A stretch of 53,131 nt of DNA, taken from contig NZ_KE159721.1 of the NCBI RefSeq assembly GCF_000403455.2, forward strand, positions 122,394-175,524. Reading direction: 5' to 3'. The DNA is from Dorea sp. 5-2. Lineage in GTDB: Bacteria; Bacillota; Clostridia; Lachnospirales; Lachnospiraceae. Under the pieces are notes generated by a model. The model had not been told where the DNA came from, ran no database searches, and saw only the letters and a program-made list of their open reading frames with translations. The translations under genes and the position numbers were made by a program. Numbering within the stretch: position 1 is the first letter of the stretch; the number at the start of each line of letters is the position of its first letter. Below are positions 25,265 to 32,901 of the stretch, piece by piece.

Positions 25265-26428
25265 TTACTCATACTCTACCCATACCGCCCCGTTATCGGC
25301 AGAACGGACACAGTTTTCCACCCATCTGACACCCTCTGTGCCTGCGTAGACATCCGGATACCAGAAGTCCACAGTCTTGCCGTGGTCTGCAGCGTCCATT
25401 GCCTGGGCAAAACGGCTATAGAGATTGCTCCACGCTTCGAACAATCCTTCCGGGTGACCGCCGCCGATGCGGTCTTCTATGGTAGAAGACTCATCCAGAT
25501 ATCCCATTCCCCGTTCCAGGATACGCACAGGTTCGCCCTGGACTTCGTAGGTCAGTTGGTTCGGGCGCTCATCCCACCATTCCAGTGACGCCGTCTCGCC
25601 GATCACACGGATCTTCTGGCCGTGCATGGAACCACAGTTCACACAGCTTGACCAGACATATCCTACGGCGCCGTTGTCGTATTCCATGATCGTCATTGCG
25701 TTATCCTCCAGTGGTGCGCGGGATTCTACGAAAGACTGGCGGCTGCACATCAGGCGTTTGATCTTCATATCCGGCAGCATGACCTCTGACAGATAGAGAG
25801 GATGCGTCCCCACGTCGCCCAGGACGTAGGAAGGCCCGGCAACCTTCGGGTCTACCCGCCATTTGGTGGAGGCGGTGTCCTTCTCTACGGCGACATTGTG
25901 GAAACCATGGGCAAACTGCATATTTACGATACGGATCTTCCCAAGCAAGCCTTTCTCGATCAGCTTCCGTGCTTCCTGGATCATCTGATGCCCGGCATAT
26001 CCATAGGTGACGCCGACGATCTTGTTCTGCTTTTCGGAAATCTCTTGCAGTTCCTTCGCTTCTTCTACGGTGAAGCATAACGGCTTTTCGCATACTACGT
26101 GAAGCTCCGCAAGAAGAGCCGCTTTTGTGATCTCAAAATGCGTACCGTTCGGTGTGGCGATGGAAACCGCCTGGATCCCGTCTGGTCTCTTTGCTTCTTC
26201 GGCAAACATGGTTTTATAGTCCGAATAACATCTGTCCTCCGCTACATGAAGCTCCTTGCCGAATGCTTTTCCTCTCTCGGGGTTGATGTCGAATGCGCCT
26301 GCAACTAATTCAAAATGAAAGTCCCTGAGAGCGGCAGAGCGGTGGATATAACCAATCTGGCTTCCCTTTCCTCCGCCTACCATTGCCCAGCGGATCGGGG
26401 TGTCTATTTTCTTCTCTCCGTAATACAT
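25265..26428 (-). CDS. Gfo/Idh/MocA-family oxidoreductase
   Basis: A 387-residue NAD(P)-dependent sugar or inositol dehydrogenase. The Rossmann nucleotide site is IRWAMVGGGKGSQIGYIH near residue 12. The catalytic CEKP motif lies in HVVCEKPLCFTVEEA (Lys about 115). The second domain carries DVGTHPLYLSEVM, whose H-x-L/Y pattern is the conserved active-site His region. It lies between two TIM-barrel isomerase genes with short gaps (21 and 34 bases), so the three are one operon. Enzymes of this kind oxidise a hydroxyl group of a sugar, with the isomerases acting before or after. Confidence 0.88.
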   Translation of the reverse strand: MYYGEKKIDTPIRWAMVGGGKGSQIGYIHRSAALRDFHFELVAGAFDINPERGKAFGKELHVAEDRCYSDYKTMFAEEAKRPDGIQAVSIATPNGTHFEITKAALLAELHVVCEKPLCFTVEEAKELQEISEKQNKIVGVTYGYAGHQMIQEARKLIEKGLLGKIRIVNMQFAHGFHNVAVEKDTASTKWRVDPKVAGPSYVLGDVGTHPLYLSEVMLPDMKIKRLMCSRQSFVESRAPLEDNAMTIMEYDNGAVGYVWSSCVNCGSMHGQKIRVIGETASLEWWDERPNQLTYEVQGEPVRILERGMGYLDESSTIEDRIGGGHPEGLFEAWSNLYSRFAQAMDAADHGKTVDFWYPDVYAGTEGVRWVENCVRSADNGAVWVEYE

Positions 26429-26449
26429 GATATTGTCCTCCTGCGTCTA

Positions 26450-27376
26450 TTATATTTGATATCCTACACTTTTTAGATAGGTTACGCTTTCTTTCACATC
26501 CCGTAGGCTGGTATCTGAATTCCTCGGATCTCGTTCCTGTTCGATCGTAATGTATCCGCTGTATCCGATTTCCTGCAAAGCTTCTTTGATCCCGGGGTAA
26601 TCCAGCGTTCCCTTTCCGATGGGACACATGGCGCCTTTGCCGCAGCCCTCGAAGAAACGGATCTTCATGCCGAGGACTTCCCGGTACACTTTTTCGTCCA
26701 CATCCTTGAAATGAACATAATCCAGATGGGAGGCGTATTTTTTCAGCCATTTTGCAGGATCCATTCCGGAATAATACAGATGTCCTGTGTCCAGGCACAG
26801 TCCGGCAAGCTCGTAAGGAATGTCCTTTATGATCGCTTCGATCTCATCTGCAAATTCTATATATCCGCCTGCATGGGGATGGATCACCGGGCGCACGCCG
26901 TATTCTGCCGCCCTTTTACAGATTCCCTTGATGTGGCGGACCATAGCTGCCCATTGCGCCTCCGTAAGCCTCGGCGCCTGGTCCGAATGCCCGGCGGCAT
27001 AATCCCTCTCGTCGTGTCCCCAGTCCATGACCGTCATATAAGGAGTCGGATAGTGCTGCCCTTCGTGAACCGGGAGAGGAGGGAGCTTCGTGATCAGGGA
27101 ACAGATATCGTCCGTCTGCTTCAGAAGATTCTCATAATTCGCCTCATCCACCAGATCGTCGAAGATCGTTCCGGCAACGATGGACAATCCGTTTTTCTTA
27201 AGCTCAGAAGAAACCTCTTCGACATGGATGGGGAGATATCCGTAAGGCCCAAGCTCGATCGCGCGGTATCCGGCTTCTCCTGCTTCCTTAAGAACTTTCT
27301 GCCATGGCGGGAGATAGGGGTTCTTCACATCATCTACGCCCCAACAGCATGGCGCTCCGCAAATATTCATATACAT
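26450..27376 (-). CDS. IolE-like TIM-barrel sugar isomerase/dehydratase
   Basis: A 308-residue protein of the xylose-isomerase-like fold, related in layout to inosose dehydratase and hydroxypyruvate/sugar-phosphate epimerases. Motifs: GYRAIELGPYGYLP, VRPVIHPHAGGYIE, LAGLCLDTGHLYYSG, LDYVHFKDVDEKV and SGYITIEQERDP, which give the Glu/Asp/His/Glu metal ligands. It is the first gene of the catabolic operon with GGAGG near the start. A -10 TATAAT without a good -35 lies upstream (27427-27432). It differs strongly from the other TIM barrel, so the two are not recent duplicates. Confidence 0.82.
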   Translation of the reverse strand: MYMNICGAPCCWGVDDVKNPYLPPWQKVLKEAGEAGYRAIELGPYGYLPIHVEEVSSELKKNGLSIVAGTIFDDLVDEANYENLLKQTDDICSLITKLPPLPVHEGQHYPTPYMTVMDWGHDERDYAAGHSDQAPRLTEAQWAAMVRHIKGICKRAAEYGVRPVIHPHAGGYIEFADEIEAIIKDIPYELAGLCLDTGHLYYSGMDPAKWLKKYASHLDYVHFKDVDEKVYREVLGMKIRFFEGCGKGAMCPIGKGTLDYPGIKEALQEIGYSGYITIEQERDPRNSDTSLRDVKESVTYLKSVGYQI

Positions 27377-27426
27377 TGTTTTTCCTCCTAAGTTTTGCTG
27401 TATGTCTTTGTATTTTCTATGTCTTT

Positions 27427-27432
27427 ATTATA
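27427..27432 (-). promoter_or_regulatory. -10 box of the catabolic operon, weak -35
   Basis: On the minus strand TATAAT (plus ATTATA at 27427-27432) lies about 50 bases before the IolE-like start. At 17 bp upstream there is only a GC-rich sequence with no -35 match, which fits an activator-dependent promoter; the AraC-type regulator encoded directly upstream is the natural candidate. Confidence 0.45.
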
Positions 27433-27490
27433 GAGGGTTCATGGAAACGCCGCCTTCATTATGTTGTATAAGAAATGCCCGATCTGCACA

Positions 27491-27521
27491 CAAAAAGGGC
27501 AGCTTATCTTGCCGCTGCCCT
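27491..27521 (-). terminator. Terminator of the AraC-type regulator
   Basis: On the minus strand AGGGCAGC pairs with GCTGCCCT (plus 27496-27503 and 27514-27521), then five T. It separates the regulator from the catabolic operon. Confidence 0.85.
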
Positions 27522-27546
27522 GGATATCTTCACAATTCTGTATTTG

Positions 27547-28425
27547 TCAGGACTGGTCTTTCTGTCCTTTCATTTCTTCCTTATAAAATTCCCTGTACCG
27601 TGCCGGCGACATTCCGACAACTTTAGAGAAAATAGTGCTGAAATAGTTCGTATTATCGTATCCCACGATCGTAGCGATCCGTGTGACAGGATGATCGGTG
27701 GAGATCAGAAGGGTCTGGGCATGTCCGATCCGTCGGCGGATCAAGTACTGGATCGGTGTCCTGCCGGTTGCTTTCTTGAATATGTGGGAGATGTATGTCG
27801 CCGAACATCCCAATGCTTCCCCGGCGGTGTCAAGTGTGATATCTTCCATAAAATGTGCGTTCAGGTAATTGCGGATCCGAAGTACCATGTGCGCTTCGTC
27901 AGACTCCTTTGCGCCGGTCAGCGGAAACCCCTCTATCTGACTGGTCAGCAAGATGATCGCGGCACACAGAAGCTGTGCCGTAAGCTTTCCTTCTTCGTTC
28001 GTTCCCTCAAGGGCATACATCTGCTCGCACATGGATCTTAGCATCGGGAACAGTCCGCCGGCATGCCGTACACTGGGTTCATCTGGAGAGATCAGGCAGT
28101 TGGGCGGCAGATTGCACCGGTGAAGATTGGTGATACCGATGCAGTAATCCCCGATCTCATTTTCCGTCTCGGAGATGACTTCGTGGAGGTCTCCCTGGTT
28201 GTAATAGATCACGCTGCCTTCAGAGAGCGGATAGGATTTTCCGTTCACGTAATAGGTTCCGGTTCCCCGGTATACCAACAGTAACTCGCAGATAGAGTCA
28301 TGTCTGTGAAGCGGACGGTGGATCGCCTTTCTGGCATGGTTCTGCTTATTTATGTAGACCATAGTGGGCAGTTTCCCATGCTCATAGGCATTCTCAAGCT
28401 GATGGTTGGTGTCGGGACAGAACAT
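27547..28425 (-). CDS. AraC-family regulator with N-terminal cupin
   Basis: A 292-residue transcription factor. Residues about 35-110 form a cupin ligand-binding domain (RPLHRHDSICELLLVYRGTG, SYPLSEGSVIYYNQGDLHEV). The last ~100 residues carry two helix-turn-helix motifs (CSATYISHIFKKATGRTP; ITRIATIVGYDNTNYFSTIFSK). It has its own promoter and terminator and sits between the ABC transporter genes and the catabolic genes, the usual place for a substrate-sensing activator of both. The start is supported by GGAAGGAG. Confidence 0.9.
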   Translation of the reverse strand: MFCPDTNHQLENAYEHGKLPTMVYINKQNHARKAIHRPLHRHDSICELLLVYRGTGTYYVNGKSYPLSEGSVIYYNQGDLHEVISETENEIGDYCIGITNLHRCNLPPNCLISPDEPSVRHAGGLFPMLRSMCEQMYALEGTNEEGKLTAQLLCAAIILLTSQIEGFPLTGAKESDEAHMVLRIRNYLNAHFMEDITLDTAGEALGCSATYISHIFKKATGRTPIQYLIRRRIGHAQTLLISTDHPVTRIATIVGYDNTNYFSTIFSKVVGMSPARYREFYKEEMKGQKDQS

Positions 28426-28529
28426 TATGATACTCCTTCCCGAGGGTATCTCTTACAGCAAATGGATTTATCCGTCATAGTCTAAACCCCCTTAGTGAAA
28501 ATAAAATCAGATAACCGGCTGTTTCCCTG

Positions 28530-28558
28530 ATTATACTACATATTGGAAGGATTGTCAT
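28530..28558 (-). promoter_or_regulatory. Promoter of the AraC-type regulator
   Basis: On the minus strand ATGACA (plus 28553-28558), a 17-bp spacer and TATAAT (plus 28530-28535). It lies just after the last permease gene and gives a leader of about 100 bases before the regulator. Confidence 0.65.
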
Positions 28559-28572
28559 TTTCAAATAACGAT

Positions 28573-29442
28573 TTATCCTTTCACCGAACCATTCGTCATT
28601 CCTGAGACCAGGAACCTGCGGAAGAGCAGCGCCGTGACTGCAGGCGGGATTGACGCAATGATCCCTGCCGCTGCCGTAAGCCCGTATTGAACGGAATCTT
28701 TTGTCATGAATTCGGATACGACGATCGCCGCCGGCTTCGTTTTGAGAGAAGAGGCAAGGATCAAGGGGATCTGAAACTGGCTCCAGGTATTCAGGAACAT
28801 AAGCAGCGCCGCTGACAGGACGATCGGATAAGAGACCGGAAGAATAACGCGGAAGAAAGACGAGAAACGTCCGCAGCCGTCGATCCTGGCGGCTTCTTCA
28901 AGTTCCTCTGGTATGGCTGTAAGATAATTCGATATCAGCCATGTCGTCATAGGGAGACAGGAGCTTACGTATACCATACTCAGCCAGAAGACGTCGTCCA
29001 GCCATTGCCTTGCCGCAAAAAGCCGGTACAAAGGGATGATCGTTGCCATTACCGGAATGACCATGGTGATAAGCAGGAGATTCTTGATGAGCTTTCTCCC
29101 GCAAAATTCCATGCGGCTTAACGTGTAGGCAGTCAGCATGGATATGGGAATGCCAAGCGCCAGAGAGACAGCTACGGCATCTAAGGCGTTCTTTATACCC
29201 GTGATCAGGAGGCAGCCTTTCTGTGTGTCCGGGGTCAGAAGTTCCCGGTAGTTGGCGTAGGTGACGGTGTCCGGGAAAAATCCGGTGGACTTTTCCGTCA
29301 TCGCGTACTCCGGCGTGACGGACAGTACGAACGTCCACAAAAATGGTCCCAGTGTTAAGATAAGAAAGCAGGCTAACGCTATGAGATAGCCGATCTTTTT
29401 CCAGGTCTTTGCCGGCAGTTTGGTTCGCTTGACATATATCAT
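28573..29442 (-). CDS. Carbohydrate ABC transporter permease (MalG type)
   Basis: A 289-residue inner-membrane permease with six predicted helices. The EAA loop for contact with the ATPase is EELEEAARIDGCGRFSSFFRVILP. The N-terminal helix LIALACFLILTLGPFLWTF and the C-terminal SGMTNGSVKG are typical of MalG-like subunits. Its start overlaps the end of the MalF-type gene by 4 bases, so translation is coupled. No ATPase gene accompanies the transporter; in Firmicutes a shared MsmX/UgpC-type ATPase usually serves such systems. Confidence 0.92.
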   Translation of the reverse strand: MIYVKRTKLPAKTWKKIGYLIALACFLILTLGPFLWTFVLSVTPEYAMTEKSTGFFPDTVTYANYRELLTPDTQKGCLLITGIKNALDAVAVSLALGIPISMLTAYTLSRMEFCGRKLIKNLLLITMVIPVMATIIPLYRLFAARQWLDDVFWLSMVYVSSCLPMTTWLISNYLTAIPEELEEAARIDGCGRFSSFFRVILPVSYPIVLSAALLMFLNTWSQFQIPLILASSLKTKPAAIVVSEFMTKDSVQYGLTAAAGIIASIPPAVTALLFRRFLVSGMTNGSVKG

Positions 29443-30305
29443 AGGATATTTTCCTCCTGATTCAGGCTTTTGAGGTAGAAGACTCCCAGTATTCCGCCAA
29501 ATAACATTACCAGATAGGTGACGGCGCTCCCTTTTCCAAAATTCATGAAGGAAAAGGTGGTCAGGTAACTTTCTACGAGCAGGTTTTTCCCCAGGTCGCC
29601 GTATCCTGATAAGGCGATGATCTCATCGAATACATTGATCGCCGTGACAGAGGCGGCGGTGATCCCGATCGCCAGGAACGGAAGCATGAGCGGAAGCGTG
29701 ACCGTGCAGAAGATAGTCCGCGCATTTCCGCCGTCGATCCGCGCCGCTTCGTAGAGCCTGCCGGGGATAGCCTGTCTGCCGGCAAGACATACGATCGCCG
29801 TGAACGGTATGCTTCTCCAGGTTACGACCAGAGATACGATCAGGAGCAGGGACCACCGTGAGTTTAGCCATTCGATGGGCTGGCTGATGAGGTTAAGACG
29901 GATGGCAGCCTTGTTCATGAACCCGTATCCGGAGGAAAATACGAATTTCCAGAGGATACCATTTACGTAAGGCGGCAGCGCCCAGGGAAGGATGGCGATG
30001 GCAAGCAGGCATCCCGAGTATTTCGTATCAACGTTCAGAAAGGCGGACAGCAAGAATCCGGATACGGTGGCCAGAAGCACTACGATCACCAGGAGGAACA
30101 GGGTATTCTGAAAGCTGTACCAGAAAGAGCCGGATGTTAATACGGCGGAATAATTCTGCAGTCCGATGAAATGGATATCGCCGGGGGCGGTCAGCTGCCA
30201 TTTCTTTAGGCTGTAGGAAAAGGTTGCTATGATCGGGTAGAATACCAGCACACCCATGATCAGGATCATGGGCGCCAGTAAGAGGTAGGGGAGTATCTTT
30301 TTCAT
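29439..30305 (-). CDS. Carbohydrate ABC transporter permease (MalF type)
   Basis: A 288-residue membrane permease with about six helices (first: YLLLAPMILIMGVLVFYPII). The EAA loop is PGRLYEAARIDGGNARTIFCTVTLPLM. It overlaps the binding-protein gene by 4 bases at its start and the MalG-type gene by 4 bases at its end. Together with those two it makes an importer for an unknown sugar or oligosaccharide. Confidence 0.92.
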   Translation of the reverse strand: MKKILPYLLLAPMILIMGVLVFYPIIATFSYSLKKWQLTAPGDIHFIGLQNYSAVLTSGSFWYSFQNTLFLLVIVVLLATVSGFLLSAFLNVDTKYSGCLLAIAILPWALPPYVNGILWKFVFSSGYGFMNKAAIRLNLISQPIEWLNSRWSLLLIVSLVVTWRSIPFTAIVCLAGRQAIPGRLYEAARIDGGNARTIFCTVTLPLMLPFLAIGITAASVTAINVFDEIIALSGYGDLGKNLLVESYLTTFSFMNFGKGSAVTYLVMLFGGILGVFYLKSLNQEENIL

Positions 30306-31609
30306 GGTGTTAGATCTGATATCTTGCTATCCATTTCGGCGTATGCTTCCTCGGCGGTCATCTCGCCCAATGCCATCTTGTGGATCGCATTGTACATCGC
30401 ATTGCTCATCTGGGCATAGTAAGCCGGAACTCCGTCCGGGAACGGAGAAGCGATGAATTCTGCCTGTTCCATCATGGCGCCGGCATTTTGAATCCTGCCG
30501 TCGTCGATCAGTTTTTTCAATACCGCGTTGCGTGTCGGGATGGCGGTGTTGGTCTCATTTAATTCTTCCTGCATCCCGGCAGACGTATACCATTTGATGA
30601 ATTTGTCGGCGGCTTCTTTGTTCTTAGAGAAACGGGTGATCCCGAGAGCTTCCGGAAGCGCCATGGTTACGGTCGCCTTCGCCTCTTTGCCCGGAACCAG
30701 GATGGGCGCGATCTCTCCGATGACACTGCAGTCTTCTTCGCTTGTACTTTTGGATACGAAGGAGGTCGGACCGGTCAGGAAATTCGCGGAACCGGACAGG
30801 ATACGCTTATAAGTGTCCATGCCGGAAGAGGTCTTGTCCGCAGGATCCACCAGTTCGTCCCGGATCAATTGTTCTTCGTATCTCAGAGCGGCAAGAACGG
30901 AGTCTTTGTTTAAGGTACCGTCGTCGTTGAATACGATTCCGTTCATGGTATAGGCAAGCCACATCAGATAAGTGGATGTCTTTTCCTCTGCATTCAGGGG
31001 CAGTGCAAAGGGATATTCACAGATACCTTTTTCTTTCAGAGTCTTGCAATTTTGGTAGACTTCATCCCAGGTCTGAGGTTCTTGCGTGATCTCGGCGTCC
31101 TCGTATTGCTTCGTATTATAATAGGACAGACGGTAGTCGTTGGCGTAGGGAATTGCAAGTATCTTACCGTCCTTGGTAAATGTCTCCAGAGTGGGGATAT
31201 CTGCTCTTGTCTCATCGGATACTTCCAGTGGTTCTAACCAGCCGGCGGCGTAGAATTCACCGACCCAGGACCAGTCTACTTCTACGACGTCAGCGGCAGC
31301 ATTGCCACCGGCGGAAGCGGTGATCATCTTGTCACGGATATCATCCCATCCTACTTCATTTACCATAACCTGGATTCCGGTCTCGTCGGTGAAGGCTTGG
31401 AGCTGATCGTCGGTCGGGATCGCCCAGTCAGGCGCCATGAAGGTGATGCTGTCTTCTTCCTTGCCGTCAAGACCGCCGGATCCGGTTCCTTTCTGAGAGG
31501 CGCCGCCGCTGCTGTCTTTGTCCGTGCCGTCTGCCGGCTTTTTGCCGCATCCGGCTGCCGCGGCGGTCACGGAGAGGATGAGCAGAACACTGATTATTCT
31601 CTTTTTCAT
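30302..31609 (-). CDS. Sugar ABC solute-binding lipoprotein
   Basis: A 435-residue extracytoplasmic binding protein. The signal MKKRIISVLLILSVTAAAAGC ends at a lipobox with the lipid Cys at residue 21, then a Gly/Ser/Lys linker (about 25-50). The mature domain starts EDSITFMAPDWAIPTDDQLQ and carries DVVEVDWSWVGEFYAAGWLEPL, typical of family-1 binding proteins. GGAGG precedes the ATG. It is the first gene of the transporter operon. No clear promoter or catabolite box was found in the 190-bp gap upstream. Confidence 0.92.
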   Translation of the reverse strand: MKKRIISVLLILSVTAAAAGCGKKPADGTDKDSSGGASQKGTGSGGLDGKEEDSITFMAPDWAIPTDDQLQAFTDETGIQVMVNEVGWDDIRDKMITASAGGNAAADVVEVDWSWVGEFYAAGWLEPLEVSDETRADIPTLETFTKDGKILAIPYANDYRLSYYNTKQYEDAEITQEPQTWDEVYQNCKTLKEKGICEYPFALPLNAEEKTSTYLMWLAYTMNGIVFNDDGTLNKDSVLAALRYEEQLIRDELVDPADKTSSGMDTYKRILSGSANFLTGPTSFVSKSTSEEDCSVIGEIAPILVPGKEAKATVTMALPEALGITRFSKNKEAADKFIKWYTSAGMQEELNETNTAIPTRNAVLKKLIDDGRIQNAGAMMEQAEFIASPFPDGVPAYYAQMSNAMYNAIHKMALGEMTAEEAYAEMDSKISDLTP

Positions 31610-31727
31610 AATGTGCCTCCTTTTTCGGGTGTCTGTTCAGATACAGAATCAGTTTCTCCGAAATCGCAGATGAATATGCATATCGTAAAAAGGAAAAAAT
31701 TGAAAGAAATTTATAACGCTTGATCGC

Positions 31728-31756
31728 TTGAAAACGGCGGAGTTACACGGTAGAAT
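31728..31756 (+). promoter_or_regulatory. Promoter of the DUF3810 gene
   Basis: TTGAAA (31728-31733), 17 bases and TAGAAT (31751-31756), about 40 bases before the ATG at 31798. Confidence 0.65.
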
Positions 31757-31797
31757 GGAAGTAAGATCATATTACATAGTGCATTGGATGATATAGG

Positions 31798-32862
31798 ATG
31801 GGAAAAGACAGACGGATAAGTAAAAAGAAGACGAGGATCAGTATCGTATTGGCGGCAGTTTCTGTTATATTGGCAGTTTCCGGCAGAGTTGTGCCGGGAT
31901 TCGCCCAATGGTATGGGACGCATCTCTACCCGCTCTGGGTCGGAAGCATCGGAAGGCTCATGGGATATTTTCCGTTCTCTGTCTCGGAGATGCTGTTATA
32001 TGTCCTGTTGGCATGGGTGATCCGGGGGATTGCAAAGAGTGTTGGCAGAAGAGCCGCGGACTGTCTGTTGGATCTGGCGCTCCTGGCTGCCGCGTTATGG
32101 TTTCTGTATGTTGTAAACTGCGGGATCAATTACCATAAGAATTCATTTTCCGAGATGTCGGGGATACGGGTGAACGAGTATACCGCCGAAGAATTAAGAG
32201 AAGTCTGCCAGTGGCTGACAGAACAGGTTTCGGTTTATAGCGGCAAGGTGGAACGGGGAAGCGAAGGAGAGATGCTGTTGGATATTCCGGCGGGAGAGTA
32301 CGCGGTCAAGACGATGGAGGAACTTGGAAGGGAATATCCTGAACTTGCAGGATACTATCCGCAGCCGAAGAAACTGGTGAATTCCTGGATCCTTTCGGTT
32401 CAGCATCTGTCGGGGATCTATTCGCCGTTTACGATCGAGGCGAATTACAACGGGGATATGCAGGATTATTATATTCCGTTTACTGCATGCCATGAATTGT
32501 CCCATCTGCGGGGGTTCATGCAGGAGCAGGAGGCGAATTTTATCGCATATCTTGCGTGTATCGGGTCGGAAGAGGCGGCATTTGCGTACAGCGGCAGCCT
32601 GTCCGGATGGACGCAGTGTATGAATGTACTCTACAGGGCAGATTATGACGCATGGGAAGAATTGAGGGAACAATTGCCGGCAGAGGTGGAAGCGGATCTG
32701 CAGCTGAACCGGGAATTCTGGGCGAAATACGACGGCAGGATCGCCGAAGTCTCGAATCGGGTCAATGATACCTATCTTAAGGCGAATGGGCAGAAAGACG
32801 GGGTGGAGAGTTACAACCGTATGGTGGATCTGATCGTAGCATATTATAAGATGAAGCGTTGA
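31798..32862 (+). CDS. DUF3810-like membrane protein with HExxH motif
   Basis: A 354-residue protein with an N-terminal part of three predicted membrane helices (ISIVLAAVSVILAVSG; FPFSVSEMLLYVLLAWVI; LALLAAALWFLYVV) and a soluble C-terminal domain. CHELSHLRGFMQEQEANFIAYLAC has H-E-x-x-H and a downstream Glu, the arrangement of gluzincin-type zinc peptidases, so a membrane-bound metalloprotease is likely. DUF3810 members have no known substrate. It is monocistronic, with a near-consensus promoter and a hairpin overlapping its stop codon. The Shine-Dalgarno is weak (only AGG close to the ATG). Confidence 0.75.
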   Translation: MGKDRRISKKKTRISIVLAAVSVILAVSGRVVPGFAQWYGTHLYPLWVGSIGRLMGYFPFSVSEMLLYVLLAWVIRGIAKSVGRRAADCLLDLALLAAALWFLYVVNCGINYHKNSFSEMSGIRVNEYTAEELREVCQWLTEQVSVYSGKVERGSEGEMLLDIPAGEYAVKTMEELGREYPELAGYYPQPKKLVNSWILSVQHLSGIYSPFTIEANYNGDMQDYYIPFTACHELSHLRGFMQEQEANFIAYLACIGSEEAAFAYSGSLSGWTQCMNVLYRADYDAWEELREQLPAEVEADLQLNREFWAKYDGRIAEVSNRVNDTYLKANGQKDGVESYNRMVDLIVAYYKMKR

Positions 32863-32893
32863 CCGGGAGACTTAAGAGGCTGCCGGTCAACGC
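32856..32893. terminator. Inverted repeat between DUF3810 gene and topB
   Basis: GCGTTGACCGG (32856-32866) and CCGGTCAACGC (32883-32893) are perfect complements; the left arm includes the DUF3810 stop codon and the right arm ends eight bases before the topB stop. Likely a shared terminator for both strands, although T tracts are short. Confidence 0.6.
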
Positions 32894-32901
32894 TTATCGG
32901 T

